A stretch of 64,000 bases of DNA, taken from positions 620,001 to 684,000 of the forward strand of contig OOIN01000017.1 in NCBI GenBank assembly GCA_900323505.1, given 5' to 3'. The position numbers were made by a program, and so were the translations under genes. Below the pieces are notes generated by a model that was not told where the DNA came from, searched no databases, and saw only the letters and a list, made by a program, of their open reading frames with translations. Positions 21,058-32,113 of the stretch are shown here, piece by piece. Source of the DNA: Ustilago trichophora. Its lineage: Eukaryota > Basidiomycota > Ustilaginomycetes > Ustilaginales > Ustilaginaceae. Numbering within the stretch: position 1 is the first letter of the stretch; every line of letters begins with the position of its first letter.

Positions 21058-23127
21058 ATGCTTACTTCGGCCGCAAGAACGACAACAAGCACCAGGGCCG
21101 CTTGGGCTCCTGTCCAACGACACACGTGCACTGCGATCCAGCAGCGTCGATGCTATGCAAAGGCAGCCGAACAAGTTCCAGGCTTGGGCGCCAAATCCGC
21201 TGCTGGAAGCTCTCAACAAGGTGGCCAGCAGCAATGGCAGCGAAAGCAACCCTTGGCGACAGCACAGACTCTCACGCTCTTCTCAGAGACACCGCAAGGC
21301 CTACTGATCGCGTTACGGTCCACATTGCAGAGCATGACCTCTCTCTCATCCAGGCTCGGACCAGCACCTCACTCCAGCGCAGCTGCAAAGAAGGGACACC
21401 ACGACCACGTATTGCTCTACGCTCTCAGCAAAGACCTGCCATCGCAGTATCTCAGCGAAGCCGTATCCATTCTTCGAGGGCCCGACCCGGCTTCAGATGC
21501 ATCGTCACAGGGGGAGAAGAAGGACACAAGTGGTATGACAGCAGCTCAGATCGCTGCAGCTGAAGCAGAGCAAGCAAAAGCGCAGCAACCGGGCAACGAT
21601 GCAGGGTCGAGGATTGCAAGAATCGGGATTTTGTCCTCACCGCTTCCTGCTTCTTTGATTCCTGCCAATGCGATTGAGCCAGGCTCGCCGCCCATTGCGA
21701 CACCCACGCTTTACTCGGCTGCGCTTTCCTTGCTGCCGGGTGTAAATGCGATTCCGTTCAGGTCGACTATCCCAGGTAGGGCAGAAGTGGCAGTGGGCCG
21801 CTGGATGGACCGTAAGCCGTCGTGGCAGCAGGGTGCTGAACGCAGAGCTGACCTTCTCGATGACGGCAACGGTGCTTTACCAGGAGGCAGCCGTGATTGG
21901 CGTGACATCTGGGGCCGCGAGAATCTCGAAGGCAAAGTTCCTGAAGGCCTCGAAACGCTCAACCCCAACTCGGCTGCTTCGTTTATCTTTTTCTCCGATA
22001 CTTCCCCGCACGGCCTTATGGAGGGACTTGCGACCCAGTTCCCCGCCAGCTCCGTCCTCGGCCTCACTGCCCCACCAACACCTTTCGAAACCGGACGAGA
22101 CCAGACCCTGCTCATCTCTCTGCCCCAGGGCACCCCTGCTGGTGTCCAACCGCACAGCAGCATCCACACAAGCGGTGCCGTCGGTGTAGCCCTCGTAGCT
22201 AGCAACGACGCGCGTGATGCAGACCATCTTCCAATCCCCAGCATCAAGACTGACTTTGAAGGCCTGCAGCCATTCGGACCTCGCCGCGAGATTACAGCTG
22301 CTCAGGGCAACATCATTTCCAGTCTCGACAACGCCAATGCGGCCCAGCAATTCTTGCGTGATATCCAGACAAGGGAGCATCCACTCGACATTGGCTCCGC
22401 GAGTAAGGTCGCAGGCTCTAGCGCACAGAAGCAAGCAGAGCAAATGTCCGAGTTGCAAGCTCGACAGATTGCATCCAAGGTCAAGAAAGAGGAAGATTTC
22501 TTCATTGCCATCTATGCGGAGCCTGCCTCCAGCTCAGCTGTTGCTCAGCCAGAGCCACTCATGCTCGCCCAGATTCTGTCTGGTCATCCATCCCGCGGCA
22601 CTCTGTCCGTCGATACACAGGTCGAACTCGGCCCTGGTCCAGGTCAGCCTCAAGGGACGATGAAGACCTATGCTCAGTTCTATCAGATCGATCCTGCTTT
22701 TGTGTCCAAGTCCAAGAAAGAAGGTGATGAGGTCAAGGCCGAGATCAAATTGATCAGTCCCAGTGCGATTGAGATTCCAGGACCGGATCCAAGCGTATGG
22801 GTCACACCCCGATTCCTGTTCCTCTCACTGCCGGCATCGAATCAAGTCTTACCAAAGGTCGACCAGATGAACCAGACAAAGGGCGGGAAACATCAGGTGA
22901 TGGCTCTACCGAACTTGTTCATCGCAGCTTCGGAACGCGGTTGGATTGCAGGAAAGGGTCAAAAATCGCCCCTATCTCAAGCGCAAGTATCGCGTCAGGA
23001 GGGAGAGGGGGATAAGGTAAGCCCCGTGTTGGGTCTGCAGAAGGATGGCTCTTCGATCGTCACTTGTACTGTTCCTCTTGCTAAGGCAACGCTTTCACTC
23101 CGGGCGAGTTCGCACGAGTCCAAGTAG
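21058..23127 (+). CDS. Mitochondrial FIST-like domain protein (tentative)
   Basis: A single-exon frame of 689 residues. The first ~35 residues are rich in Arg, Thr and Ala without acids, like a mitochondrial presequence. The core has a layout like FIST sensory domains: a hydrophobic strand (HVLLYALS) near 120, strands near 185 and 310 (AASFIFFSD), then a segment around ASSVLGLTAPP near 335 and GAVGVALVAS near 375, recalling the FIST pattern of a small-residue turn followed by a strand. An Ala/Gln-rich linker sits near 150-185. The C-terminal third has further strand-rich sequence of the kind expected for FIST_C. This is recognition by pattern only, so function and ligand are unknown. A profile search against PF08495 and PF10442 would settle it. 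Confidence 0.5.
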   Translation: MLTSAARTTTSTRAAWAPVQRHTCTAIQQRRCYAKAAEQVPGLGAKSAAGSSQQGGQQQWQRKQPLATAQTLTLFSETPQGLLIALRSTLQSMTSLSSRLGPAPHSSAAAKKGHHDHVLLYALSKDLPSQYLSEAVSILRGPDPASDASSQGEKKDTSGMTAAQIAAAEAEQAKAQQPGNDAGSRIARIGILSSPLPASLIPANAIEPGSPPIATPTLYSAALSLLPGVNAIPFRSTIPGRAEVAVGRWMDRKPSWQQGAERRADLLDDGNGALPGGSRDWRDIWGRENLEGKVPEGLETLNPNSAASFIFFSDTSPHGLMEGLATQFPASSVLGLTAPPTPFETGRDQTLLISLPQGTPAGVQPHSSIHTSGAVGVALVASNDARDADHLPIPSIKTDFEGLQPFGPRREITAAQGNIISSLDNANAAQQFLRDIQTREHPLDIGSASKVAGSSAQKQAEQMSELQARQIASKVKKEEDFFIAIYAEPASSSAVAQPEPLMLAQILSGHPSRGTLSVDTQVELGPGPGQPQGTMKTYAQFYQIDPAFVSKSKKEGDEVKAEIKLISPSAIEIPGPDPSVWVTPRFLFLSLPASNQVLPKVDQMNQTKGGKHQVMALPNLFIAASERGWIAGKGQKSPLSQAQVSRQEGEGDKVSPVLGLQKDGSSIVTCTVPLAKATLSLRASSHESK

Positions 23128-23384
23128 ACAATTCCCAACTTGCAATGATAGACAATTTAATCCATTTTTCAAAAAAAAAGGTTAAAGGTTCAGTGTGTGA
23201 TCTTTGTCTGATAGATCGTGTCAAGAGTGTCGAGGGTGTAGAAGACGCGGAACTTGGAGACTAGGTTCAAAGAATGATTGCAGCTGCTGCAAGTGAAATC
23301 CAACGATGGGATCGAAAATTGTGATCACATAGTCGTTTGACTACTCTAGAATTGAGATGCGAGAAAGAAAGGTGTGTGACGAAT

Positions 23385-24515
23385 CTAACGGAACATTCGG
23401 AGGTAGGCCAAGAGTAAGGCACCGGCACCTGTTGCCACACCGACCAGGTACTGTATGATTAAACAAGCGCATCAAGAATGCGAAGAAGGAAGAATTTTGA
23501 TTCAGTATGTTAGGAGCGTAGAGATGGGGTTGGGTTAAGAATGAGAAGAAGCCTACCTGCAAGACGTTGAACTTTGCGCTCTGGATACTAGTTCGGAGAC
23601 CGGCGATTTCGGATTCGATGCGTGTGTCGACTTCCTTGATCTTAAGTGCATGTACTGCTGATTCGTCGCGGATTCGACCTGTTGCAAGAGACCAATGTGA
23701 GACATTTGATGAGATCTGCCTCTTTCATACGATGCAATGCTTGCTTGCAACTTACCCTTTTCGAGATTCAAATCGAGCCTAACCCCTGCAGTAGTCCTGG
23801 TGATCTCCTCCCTCAACCTCTGTTTCAACTTTTCGACGTCTGCCATCAGTCTTTCATTTTCGCTCTTCATCAGGGCGAAATCGTTGCGCTCAAGGAGCTG
23901 CAATTCAGATTTGAGCCGGGTAAAGTCGACTTTCTGGGTGTAGTTGGTTTGGTCACCCTCTTCGCGTGTGACGAGACCTTTGGCAAGGTTGGAGATGCTC
24001 TCGTCGATGACATCGCGTAAGGCTTCGGTGAGGACGTCGGCTTGTTCGCGAGAGATGCCAGAGGCCTCGAGTCTTTGGGCGAAGGCTTGCGTGTCGAAAT
24101 GGTGCGAGGCGTAGAGGGAGGTGGTGGTGGAAAAATGTTTCGAGTATGGCGGGTGGAGGGTGGAGGATGACGAGGAAGAAGAAGAAGAGGAGGAGGAGGA
24201 GGCGTTGGAGAAGACGCGGGCTGGTAATGGGTGTGACAGTGGTGTTTGTTGTTGTTGTGGCGCGCCGTAGGTTTGGTTGTTGGAGGGAGAGGGTGGTGAG
24301 GATGTCCAGGAGGACGAAGAAGTGGACCACGAGGAGGCGCTGTCACGGATGAAGGTGCGAAGCGGGGCGGGAGATTTGACGGGTGCTACTGCTGAGATGC
24401 GAGGACGGAGGTGCATGCCTGATGCTGAGGTCATCAACGATCTCCTACTCGTTGTTGCCAGAGCAAAGGCACCTCGTGAAGTCGATGCGACGTTCAGGCC
24501 GATTGAAGAAGCCAT
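23385..24515 (-). CDS. CCDC90/MCUR1 family mitochondrial coiled-coil protein (DUF1640)
   Basis: Three exons: 23756-24515, 23557-23678 and 23385-23450, giving 315 residues. Donors are GTAAGT and GTAGGC; acceptors are CAACAG and ATACAG. The N-terminal ~140 residues are a presequence plus low-complexity linker with a serine run. The conserved part follows: HHFDTQAFAQRLEASG, a long coiled coil with DVIDESI and LEKGRIRDE, and a final membrane segment encoded by the small third exon (VGVATGAGALLLAYLRMFR). The unspliced frame loses both the end of the coil and the membrane anchor, which supports the model. The family includes human MCUR1 and CCDC90B and yeast Fmp32, inner-membrane proteins tied to respiratory-complex assembly and calcium-uniporter regulation. 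The precise role here is inferred. Confidence 0.9.
24171..24208 (-). repeat. Serine-codon microsatellite in the MCUR1-family gene
   Basis: GAA/GAG repeat on the plus strand, read as serine codons on the gene strand. Confidence 0.85.
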
Positions 24516-25054
24516 CTTTAGTGCTACGGTGCGAATGAGAAAGCAAAGATCCTAGCGTTTATGCGAGAAGAGTCTGCCTCGACTTGATTCAGCTGCTTCG
24601 ACCTGATTTTGTGCTTTTCTTGTCTTCGTTCGAGGAGCAGACTTGAGCTCAAGTTGAGGAGGTGGTAGGCAAGTTGGAAGGATATGAAGCAAAGCTCTGG
24701 TGAGAGTTTAGCGTTGCTGCCGAGTTCAAGGCTGAAGGCATGTGTACTGTACAGCACTGTGCTATAGTTCATCCGTGGCTGCCCTCTCCAATCCGCGTGG
24801 CACGGCTGCCAACGATCGGATTGGATCGACTCTCAAATAATTCCATCGGGAGATGCAGCGACATCGGCTTTCAAAAAGTCCAACACTCAAGAAGAGAGAG
24901 AGAGAGTGTGTGTGTGTGGAGCTGAGTGCAGGGTCCAAAGTCAACCCTTTCACATCACTAACCTCTCATACTCTCTACTTGTTTGCTCAGCGTCGCAATC
25001 AGATTGGCTCTCCACACATCACTTAGCCCTAGGACCCCGAGTCTGAGTTTCACC
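24516..25054. promoter_or_regulatory. Divergent promoter region, MCUR1-family and Arl3-type genes
   Basis: A 539-base region between outward-facing starts. It includes a GA-then-TG microsatellite at 24892-24918 and a TACTGTA copy at 24745. No other gene is seen. Confidence 0.5.
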
Positions 25055-26041
25055 ATGTACCACCTCATCACAGGGCTATACGCCGAATGGACCAAAAAAG
25101 CACGCTACAACGTCCTCATTGTCGGCCCGTCGGGCGTCGGCAAATCCTGTCTTCTCGAAAAGATCAAAAGCCTATATCTCAAGAGACCAGCACTACCTCC
25201 TAACAAGATTGCCCCGACAGTCGGACAAAATGTCCTCGAGCTTACATTACCCACCATGCACATGCACTTTTGGGACCTTGGCGGTTCCCCATCCGTCCGC
25301 ACGCTCTGGAGCAAGTACTATGACGAATCGGATGCCGTCGTTTGGGTCGTTGATGCGCGGCACTTCCTTGCAATCTATAAACAGAGTCATAATCAGCAAC
25401 AGCAGCAAGATGTCAAGGGCAAAGGAAAGGCTTCTGATCCAGATGCCGGGTCGGATGCTTTTGAGGCTCGAGAGTCGGCTTGGAAGCTCTTGTGTAAGTT
25501 GCAATGCTCGCCTTGGTCAAAAGCAGCCATGAAGGAAATTGATTCTGATATTCTACTATGTCTTCGTTGATGCAGCCGAAGTTTTGATGCATCCGAGTCT
25601 GGAAGGCCGTCCAATCCTCATTGTAGCCAACAAAGCTGACGAATGCGAATCAATATCGCCCGACCTCGCTGACACTATCAAGAATTGGTTCGCAAACAAG
25701 CTCGCCCATATCGACGATGATCCCGAACAATCCATGGCGCAAAGTACGATAAAGAAAAACGGTAACATCTTTGCCGATGACGATGACCATTACCGTGCTC
25801 CAGCGGGGGCAGGTTCGACATTGAATGATAAGGAGTACGAATGGGATGTGCTTCTCACGAGCGCAATCGAAGCGTAAGTGTCCGCTCAACTTGAAATGGA
25901 TCTAACAACCAGGATTAATTCTGATGAAAGAGTTTCAATCTGTTATCCAATGGACCGAAATCAAACAGGACTGGAGTTCACGATGCAGTGGATTGGCTCT
26001 CGATTCGTGTACAAGCGTCCAAGAATGGGCGTCCAAGATGA
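25055..26041 (+). CDS. ARL3: ARF-family small GTPase, ARFRP1/Arl3 type
   Basis: Three exons: 25055-25493, 25576-25873 and 25969-26041, all with GTAAGT donors and CAG acceptors, giving 269 residues. GTPase motifs are complete: GPSGVGKS (P-loop), APTVGQN (switch I Thr), WDLGGS (switch II) and NKAD, with SAIEA as the G5 box. The third exon adds TGVHDAVDWLS, the expected final helix. The MYHL start lacks the usual Gly2 for myristoylation, as in ARFRP1/yeast Arl3, which is N-acetylated instead. These GTPases act at the trans-Golgi to recruit Arl1 and its effectors. Compared with ~200 residues in relatives, this protein has two extra hydrophilic inserts, one Gln/Lys-rich near 112-140 and one Asp-rich near 200-230. 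Confidence 0.92.
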
Positions 26042-26772
26042 CAGCTTTATCACAATCTAATTCCCTTGTGTACTATTTCGATCCCTGGTAGTCCGTTGAT
26101 AGCGTTGGTAGATGTATTGTGAGCCAGGAAGCTATAGCAACAAGCTGCTGGTGAACACCCTCCGTACACGATATGAGCCGCTTTTGCAGGGGGCTTTGAG
26201 CGTCACGTGTTTCGGCCCTTTCCTCTTTTTTTCTGCAACCACTTTTTTTCTCCCTCTGTTGCAGCGCGCCTAATCTCTTCCACACTTTCACCGCTCTCCG
26301 TCTTCCTTGCCTTCTTCCACCAACACCCACATGACAAGGTAAGTGTTCTCCGTCCGCATCAACCCTTCCTTTCGTCTCTCTCCATATCCCTCTTAATGAT
26401 GCAACACTTCAATTTAAATGGGTAGAACGACATTGTCCTGCAAGACGGTCGTCTCGATGCACTCTTTTACAAACAACATACAACTTTAATATACTCTGAT
26501 CTCTCCACATCCGACATTATACATGAAAAGGACGGGAAGCGCAACCTATCAAAAAAGTCAAGGATCAAGTTTTCTGACATCGTCTTTGCTTCTCTGCTTC
26601 CTTCGATTGCTTGTTTTGGATCGCTCAGATGCTGATGCTAGAACCCGTGGAGTAATAGATCATTTGATGCTCATACAGACAGAAATACGAAACCGGATTG
26701 TGCGAATGTGTTTGATTACTCGTGCAGTAAATGTGTATAAGAGAGAAGGAAGGTCCATGCTTTAGGACAGAT
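26042..26772. other. Tail-to-tail intergenic region with an isolated splice-donor context
   Basis: A 731-base gap between two 3' ends. It holds an ATG at 26331 followed at once by a perfect GTAAGT donor and a possible acceptor at 26425, in a pyrimidine-rich context. No recognisable protein results, so no gene is called here. Confidence 0.5.
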
Positions 26773-27958
26773 TTACTTGGCGGGATAGTCGTAAAAGCCC
26801 TGTCAAAGACCAATATTGAACAGAAAGTAGAGTTTTTGCCTTGTTAGTAATTGCGCTTCTCCAGGTACAGTATCATCTGGCACCATCTACATTACATACC
26901 TTTCCGCTCTTTTTACCGTACCAACCGGCATCGACCATCCTGCCGAGCAGCACTGCGGGTCTGTACTTGCTATCCGCCGTCTCCCTGTACAGTGTCTCCA
27001 TGATGCTCAAACAAGTGTCAAGGCCGATGAAATCTGCCAAGGTGAGAGGGCCCATGGGGTGATTCATGCCAAGACGGAGGGTCTTGTCAATGTCCTCCTT
27101 GGAAGCGATGCCCTTTTCGAGGGCCATAACGGCTTCGTTGATGAAGGGCATCAAGAGACGATTGGAGACGAATCCGGGGACATCTTTGGAGATGGTAACT
27201 TCCTTACCGCAGGCCTGGGCGAAGGCGCGGGATCGATCGACGATCTCGGGGCTAGTTTGGATGGCAGGGATGAGCTCGACCAGAGGCATGACGGGGACAG
27301 GGTTGAAAAAGTGGATTCCCAAAGCCTGTACAGTTACACATACCGAAACGACGTAGGATGAGAAGGGGAATGTGTCAGTTCAGTATGACCCTTGCGGATG
27401 TGATGAGCTGAAGCCAGCCGCGAGCTCGGCAAGAGAAGAATAAGAGAAGGGTGGCAGAGAAAGGCAACTTACACGAGCGGGACTCTTCCAAGCCTCCTCC
27501 GAACCAGGTTTGACATTGGCACCCACGGCACTAGCGGCGATCTTGCTGACGCTGATACTGCTTGTGTTGGTAGCCAAGATGGTTTCGAGTGGCAAATGCG
27601 ATGCGAGCGTACCAAAGATCTTTTGCTTGACCGAAAGATTCTCTGTAGCAGCCTCGATGACCATGTCAGCGGCACCTTTGCCTCCCTTGTCGACAAAATC
27701 TTCAAGCTTCTCGACCGTGATCAGACGTGCCCGGGCAGCGTCGGCGTCAGCCTGCTGAATCTTCCCCTTGCTAACATCCTTCTTGAGGAGCGTTTCGAAG
27801 AAGCTTACGCCCTTCTGTAGCTGTGCGGGCGAAGCATCGCAGAGTAAAACGGCGGGGATCTGAGCACGAAGAGCAGCAACGTAGGCAATGCCGAGACCCA
27901 TCTGACCCGCACCGACCACGCCGAGCGTCTTTACGCCATGAGCTACCGTTGAAGCCAT
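26773..27958 (-). CDS. 3-hydroxyacyl-CoA / 3-hydroxybutyryl-CoA dehydrogenase
   Basis: Three exons: 27473-27958 (ATG at 27958), 26900-27325 and 26773-26799, all in phase 0, giving 312 residues. The first carries the NAD-binding Rossmann motif GVVGAGQMGLGIA and TNTSSIS. The second supplies IHFFNPVPVMPLVE, with the catalytic His and Glu, and NHPMGPLTLADFIGLD of the helical C-terminal domain. A nine-codon last exon adds the conserved GFYDYPAK ending. Length and motifs match short-chain 3-hydroxyacyl-CoA dehydrogenases, which oxidise L-3-hydroxyacyl-CoA with NAD in beta-oxidation or butanoate metabolism. No PTS1 and no clear presequence are present, so location is open. An enoyl-CoA hydratase, the preceding step of the same pathway, lies 26 kb away. 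Confidence 0.93.
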
Positions 27959-28804
27959 CTTTTTCTTTCTGGTGGTTAGCTGGTGAGAATAGGGATGTGG
28001 AAGACGGTGAAGATGGAAGAAGCTGAAAGCGTTTGGGAAAGTTTAAGCGGGACTCTCCTGGCGCTTAAACAGAGGTTCGTGAAGAGAGGCTCCGTGCATG
28101 GCAAACTACACTTGGCTCACAGTTCTCGCCAACTTTCTGGGGCTCCAACTTGTAATGCCCGATTCCAGGCTTGGTGGAGATGGCATATTTCGGGTCAAAA
28201 ATCAGCCTGGCTCCTCGGCTTTGGCCCGGCCCGTGTCCCTTCTTCCAACTCTTGGTTGAAACATCACGTCCGCTAAGACCGAATTTTCCACCACGCATCT
28301 TTCGCCTACATTGCGTCGCAGTATGTACAGTACAGTACAGTACAGTACGGACTTTATTCATCCCCTTGGCTTCGCTATCATGACGACAGAGTTACGCAGT
28401 CTTTCATCAGAGTATATGGATATCAAAAGTGATGTGATTAGAGAGCCGATGTAGATCGAAGACCAGAGGATACAACCGCGCATTTTGATTGAGGCGGGAT
28501 GACATGAAAATATTAGCAAGAGACGAGTGAGAAGGAGAGGAGAGAAGCAGAGAAAAAGAGAGATGAAAGCTGTGATGTAGCAGAGACATCTCGAGCTTTT
28601 TTTGAGAGAGAGAGAGAATTCATGATAGTCGTAGCACATGTGAATAGTGATAGCGGAGAGGGCTGCAGCTGTTCAGGAGGCATTCTCATCGGAGAGACCT
28701 GGTATAGGATTTGATAAAAAGCCCAGCAGCGACGCAAATGGAGGCATTCGGCGTGGACCCAGGCCAGTCAACGAGCATCACGACTTTCAAGCAGAAAGAG
28801 TGAC
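27959..28804. other. Intergenic region, promoter side of the dehydrogenase gene
   Basis: An 846-base gap between the dehydrogenase start and the RGS gene stop, both on the minus strand. It contains the TACAG array at 28325-28348 and a GA tract near 28604-28617. No gene is supported. Confidence 0.55.
28325..28348. repeat. Tandem TACAG array
   Basis: Five-base unit TACAG repeated about five times, containing overlapping GTACAGTAC palindrome-like elements. A second array of the same type lies at 32114-32140. Confidence 0.9.
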
Positions 28805-31093
28805 TCAGCTGGCAGCTGCATCGTGTGTAGCATGCGCAGGGATCGGAGGCACCGCAGGTACCGACTTGGGCGCCTTCTGCGGACTGGAGTTAGGACGGTG
28901 GGCACCAGAATCGGCCGACTTGCGACCGTCGTTGCTATTCTGCGCGAGCATGTCGGCTGATTTGAGCTGCATGGCTTCGAACACGGCCCTGCCCACCGCG
29001 GGGCCAGCGTGCTGCTCGGGATCGATACGACCTGCCTCGAGAGCTTCCGTGTACTCTTCGACGGATCGCACCAGCTGGATGAAGCGCGTGTCCTTGATAA
29101 AGCGTGGCACCGAGTCGGTGGCCATCAACCTAAAGATGTAGTCTTGGATACGCTCGTACAGTCTGACCATGACCTGAAGCTGACTGGCGTGCAATGGGAT
29201 GCGGATGCGCTTGGCAACCACGGCGGCCTTCCTCTCCTCGATGGAAGCCGCTTCGCCTGCAGAAGCATGTGGCGTGTCGCTGCCGGTCAACGTTGCGCTG
29301 AGCTGGGTTGTGGATGCCGCAGGTGATGCGGTCTGGGACGGACCGGACGCAATCTTGGCTTCAGAAAGGATCTTGTTCATGTAGAGAATCAGCTCGGTGC
29401 GCAGATTGTGGTCGATGTTAAGCTCACAAGGCGAAGAGGGCGCAAGGTAGGTGTCGTAAATGACAAGGGCCATGCTCACCAGATCCTGCTGGTGCTTCTC
29501 CATGGCGCTGAGACCCTGACCATCCTCTTCATTCTTGTCCTTGTTCGCACCGCCCAAGGCACCGGTGACACTGCGACCGAGACGACGACCCACACCTCCC
29601 TTTGACTCCTTAGAAGAGGGCTGCACGGCGACGGCGCTAGAGGTGGTGTGGAAGCGACGCTTGAAGTCCTGCACGTCCAGCCAGAAGCTGAGGTTCTCTT
29701 CGCAAAAGTTTTGTCTTAGGAACTCGCGGAAGAGCGAACGAAGCGCTGGTTCATCCAGGATGTTCTTGAGTCGGTTGGTGTTGCTGTCTCTGTTGCTGTA
29801 GGAGGACGAATCGTGCAATCCTTGGCCGATGCCGGCTGCGCCGCCGGTCGCAGGAGCAGCAGCAAATTCATTGCGCAGCTTTGTGGATGGTTTGCGTGCG
29901 AGGCGAGAATCCTGCGACCCGGGGCTACCCGTCTCACGCGTAGCCTGAGGCAGACCAGTTTTGCCGGCATGAGATGGAGTCACTTCGTCGCCTAGTCGAT
30001 GATGGTCATCCCTTGCCGGGCTGGCGACGCCAGAAGAAGGCGTGTCGGCGCCATCCCATCGGGCCACCTGACGGCCCTTGTCGGTGACGCCATACACGGT
30101 CTTGGAGTGGCATCGGAAGTGACCGTCGCTGACACCTCCGCGCCCATCTTCAACGCGAATGATGACATCACGGTCATCGTATGGCTCGACCTCACGTTTA
30201 GACTTGTCCAGCACGAGACGAATCAAGTCGAGACGCTGAAAGTGAGCCATGATTTCGGCGGCCTCATCCTTGCCGCATACGGTTGTAAAGTCGCAGAGCC
30301 AGTCGAGAGCACCCATCGAATTGAAGGTGTGCTTGACGGTACGATATCCACGACCCTTGACCTTTTCCTGAACGTCGCCCATTTCCATACCCAAAGTTCG
30401 ATCTATGCTGCCCTCAGCATGATCGCCTGACCTAGCACCACCTCCTGCTGCGCTCTCGTAGTTGGGCGCACGACCAACAAAGCGGCGGAAAATGACCTCG
30501 AGCACGGGAGTGTTGATGAGCAACTCGTCGTCGGTAGCTCGCCTTTCTAGATGGAGCAGCTTCATGCAAATGGGTTGGGAGGAGAAAACTTTGAGCAAAT
30601 GGTCGCCATTGATGCCATTTTTGGTGATGAATCGCTCCAGAATGTGAAGACCCTTAGGTGTCAGTACATAAACACCCTTGTCCTTGAAGATGGGGTTGGT
30701 GGCATCACCTGCATTTTCGATCAGACGAGCATCCATGAAATGTTGGCAGATGCCCTTGGCCATGTCGCGGTTCATGCTGAAGGTGGTGGTTGTAGTTGTG
30801 GTGACAACACGACTCGGCTCATTGGGATCGGGCACACGGTTGGACTGGGAGAACTTGAGGTGCGAGAGATTCTCAGCCGCTTCGTCGGTAGTGAACGAGT
30901 TGTGATAGGTTTTAAAGTACTGGCGATGCGTGCCGAGCTCGAGGGAGACGATGAGGGTAGCGAAGAGGTCGTGAGTGTCCTTGGCAAAGGGTCGTCCTCG
31001 TCTTGTGGTCTTCATCATGCGGCTGGTGGTCTGCTGCTTGGTCCTGTGGGCCAAGTCACCAGGTAAGCTTCCGGAACTGTCAGTGGGGGCCAT
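28805..31093 (-). CDS. rgs1: Regulator of G-protein signalling with two DEP domains (FlbA/Sst2/Rgs1 type)
   Basis: A single-exon gene of 762 residues. Two DEP domains are visible, at about 35-160 (FAKDTHDLFATLIVSLEL to VYVLTPKGLHILERF) and about 240-350 (HTFNSMGALDWLCDF to VYGVTDKGRQVARW). An RGS domain follows from about 445 (LDEPALRSLFREFLRQNF, then ENLSFWLDVQDFKRRF), is split by two low-complexity inserts and ends near 690 with RLMATDSVPRFIKDTRF. RGS proteins speed GTP hydrolysis by heterotrimeric G-alpha subunits; DEP domains tether them to receptors or membranes. In fungi this architecture down-regulates pheromone and nutrient signalling, which in smuts governs mating and filamentation (established for the family, inferred here). 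The C terminus is Ala/Ser/Pro-rich. The gene has an unusually long empty upstream region. Confidence 0.93.
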   Translation of the reverse strand: MAPTDSSGSLPGDLAHRTKQQTTSRMMKTTRRGRPFAKDTHDLFATLIVSLELGTHRQYFKTYHNSFTTDEAAENLSHLKFSQSNRVPDPNEPSRVVTTTTTTTFSMNRDMAKGICQHFMDARLIENAGDATNPIFKDKGVYVLTPKGLHILERFITKNGINGDHLLKVFSSQPICMKLLHLERRATDDELLINTPVLEVIFRRFVGRAPNYESAAGGGARSGDHAEGSIDRTLGMEMGDVQEKVKGRGYRTVKHTFNSMGALDWLCDFTTVCGKDEAAEIMAHFQRLDLIRLVLDKSKREVEPYDDRDVIIRVEDGRGGVSDGHFRCHSKTVYGVTDKGRQVARWDGADTPSSGVASPARDDHHRLGDEVTPSHAGKTGLPQATRETGSPGSQDSRLARKPSTKLRNEFAAAPATGGAAGIGQGLHDSSSYSNRDSNTNRLKNILDEPALRSLFREFLRQNFCEENLSFWLDVQDFKRRFHTTSSAVAVQPSSKESKGGVGRRLGRSVTGALGGANKDKNEEDGQGLSAMEKHQQDLVSMALVIYDTYLAPSSPCELNIDHNLRTELILYMNKILSEAKIASGPSQTASPAASTTQLSATLTGSDTPHASAGEAASIEERKAAVVAKRIRIPLHASQLQVMVRLYERIQDYIFRLMATDSVPRFIKDTRFIQLVRSVEEYTEALEAGRIDPEQHAGPAVGRAVFEAMQLKSADMLAQNSNDGRKSADSGAHRPNSSPQKAPKSVPAVPPIPAHATHDAAAS

Positions 31094-32113
31094 GATGACG
31101 GTGGCGATGCTGGCTCCCTATAAAAGGCGCGAGCAGGACAGGGGCGAAGCAACAGTGTGCAATGCGTGCGATGGGAAGGTGACCGAGCTAGGAGCAAAAC
31201 GATCTATTCGTCAAGACTCGAGCAACCGCGGCTATCCGGAGCTGCCAGTTCAGGGGAGCTTATAGGTGAGGCTGAAGGTAATGCTAGCCGCTATCAATGC
31301 GTACGACGGTACGCACAGCACGCAACACTGAGAACAGAAGGCCCGGGCGCACAGGCGGGGGGAGCAAGCTCTTGCCAAGCCGGGATGACCGCGACAGAAG
31401 ATAAGAATCGACTTTGTTGCGTGGGTCTAGACCGTCGAGCCGAAAAAGCGAAGCGCAGAGATCTATGCTGTTGCGTGTGGATGGTACCGAAGTCTGCAAG
31501 AGCAAGGCCCAAGCGGATGCGAACGGCGAGGTTGACGTGGCTTTGCTGATGCGTTGTCAACGGGAAGATACACGGCAGCAAGCAGTAATGCCGAAGAGCT
31601 GATGCGACGTTGGAGAAGCAATGGTCGCTAGACAGGAACCGGGAAGGAAGGAGGCGGTCAAGCTGGAAATGGGGCCGGGAAGTTGGTTGGGTCGGAGAGG
31701 TAAGCGCGGTCAACTCGTGATGGGTGTGGGATAGGTTATTCGTTTGAATGGATCGAAGCGGTCCAAGATGAATGCACTCGAGTGAGCTCGGACCTCTCGG
31801 CCAGCAAGATGACGGTGTGTCGGAGAAAAGAGAAACGAAAGAGAAACGAGACAAAGGCGAAAAAGGATGATGATGAAAGGATTCGAACCGGATGTGAAGA
31901 AAGTAGAGAGAGGGGGAAGAAGGAGAAGAACTAGAAGAAGAAGGAGAGGATATGAGGCCGGTCGAGCGTGGAACGGAATGAGATGGGGGGGAGGAGGAGT
32001 GAGAGGAAGAGGAAGAGGTCCAAGTTACAACAAGTCGACACACAAAGGGGAATGCTGTTGGCGCGTGGGAGATGGGCTGGCCAGACAGCTCTGTCTGAAT
32101 AAGTCGAGGTAGT

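Noticed and set aside
31117..31127. TATAAAAGG near the RGS gene start
   Set aside because: It points in the plus direction, away from the gene, and there is no plus-strand gene for 3 kb.
31875..31905. GGATTCGAACC, resembling a tRNA B box on the minus strand
   Set aside because: The T-arm stem does not pair and no acceptor stem or anticodon arm could be built.
31294..32043. 249-codon minus-strand frame upstream of the RGS gene
   Set aside because: It is Ser/Pro low complexity from a C/T-rich tract, with no domain, and lies in the presumed leader of the RGS gene.
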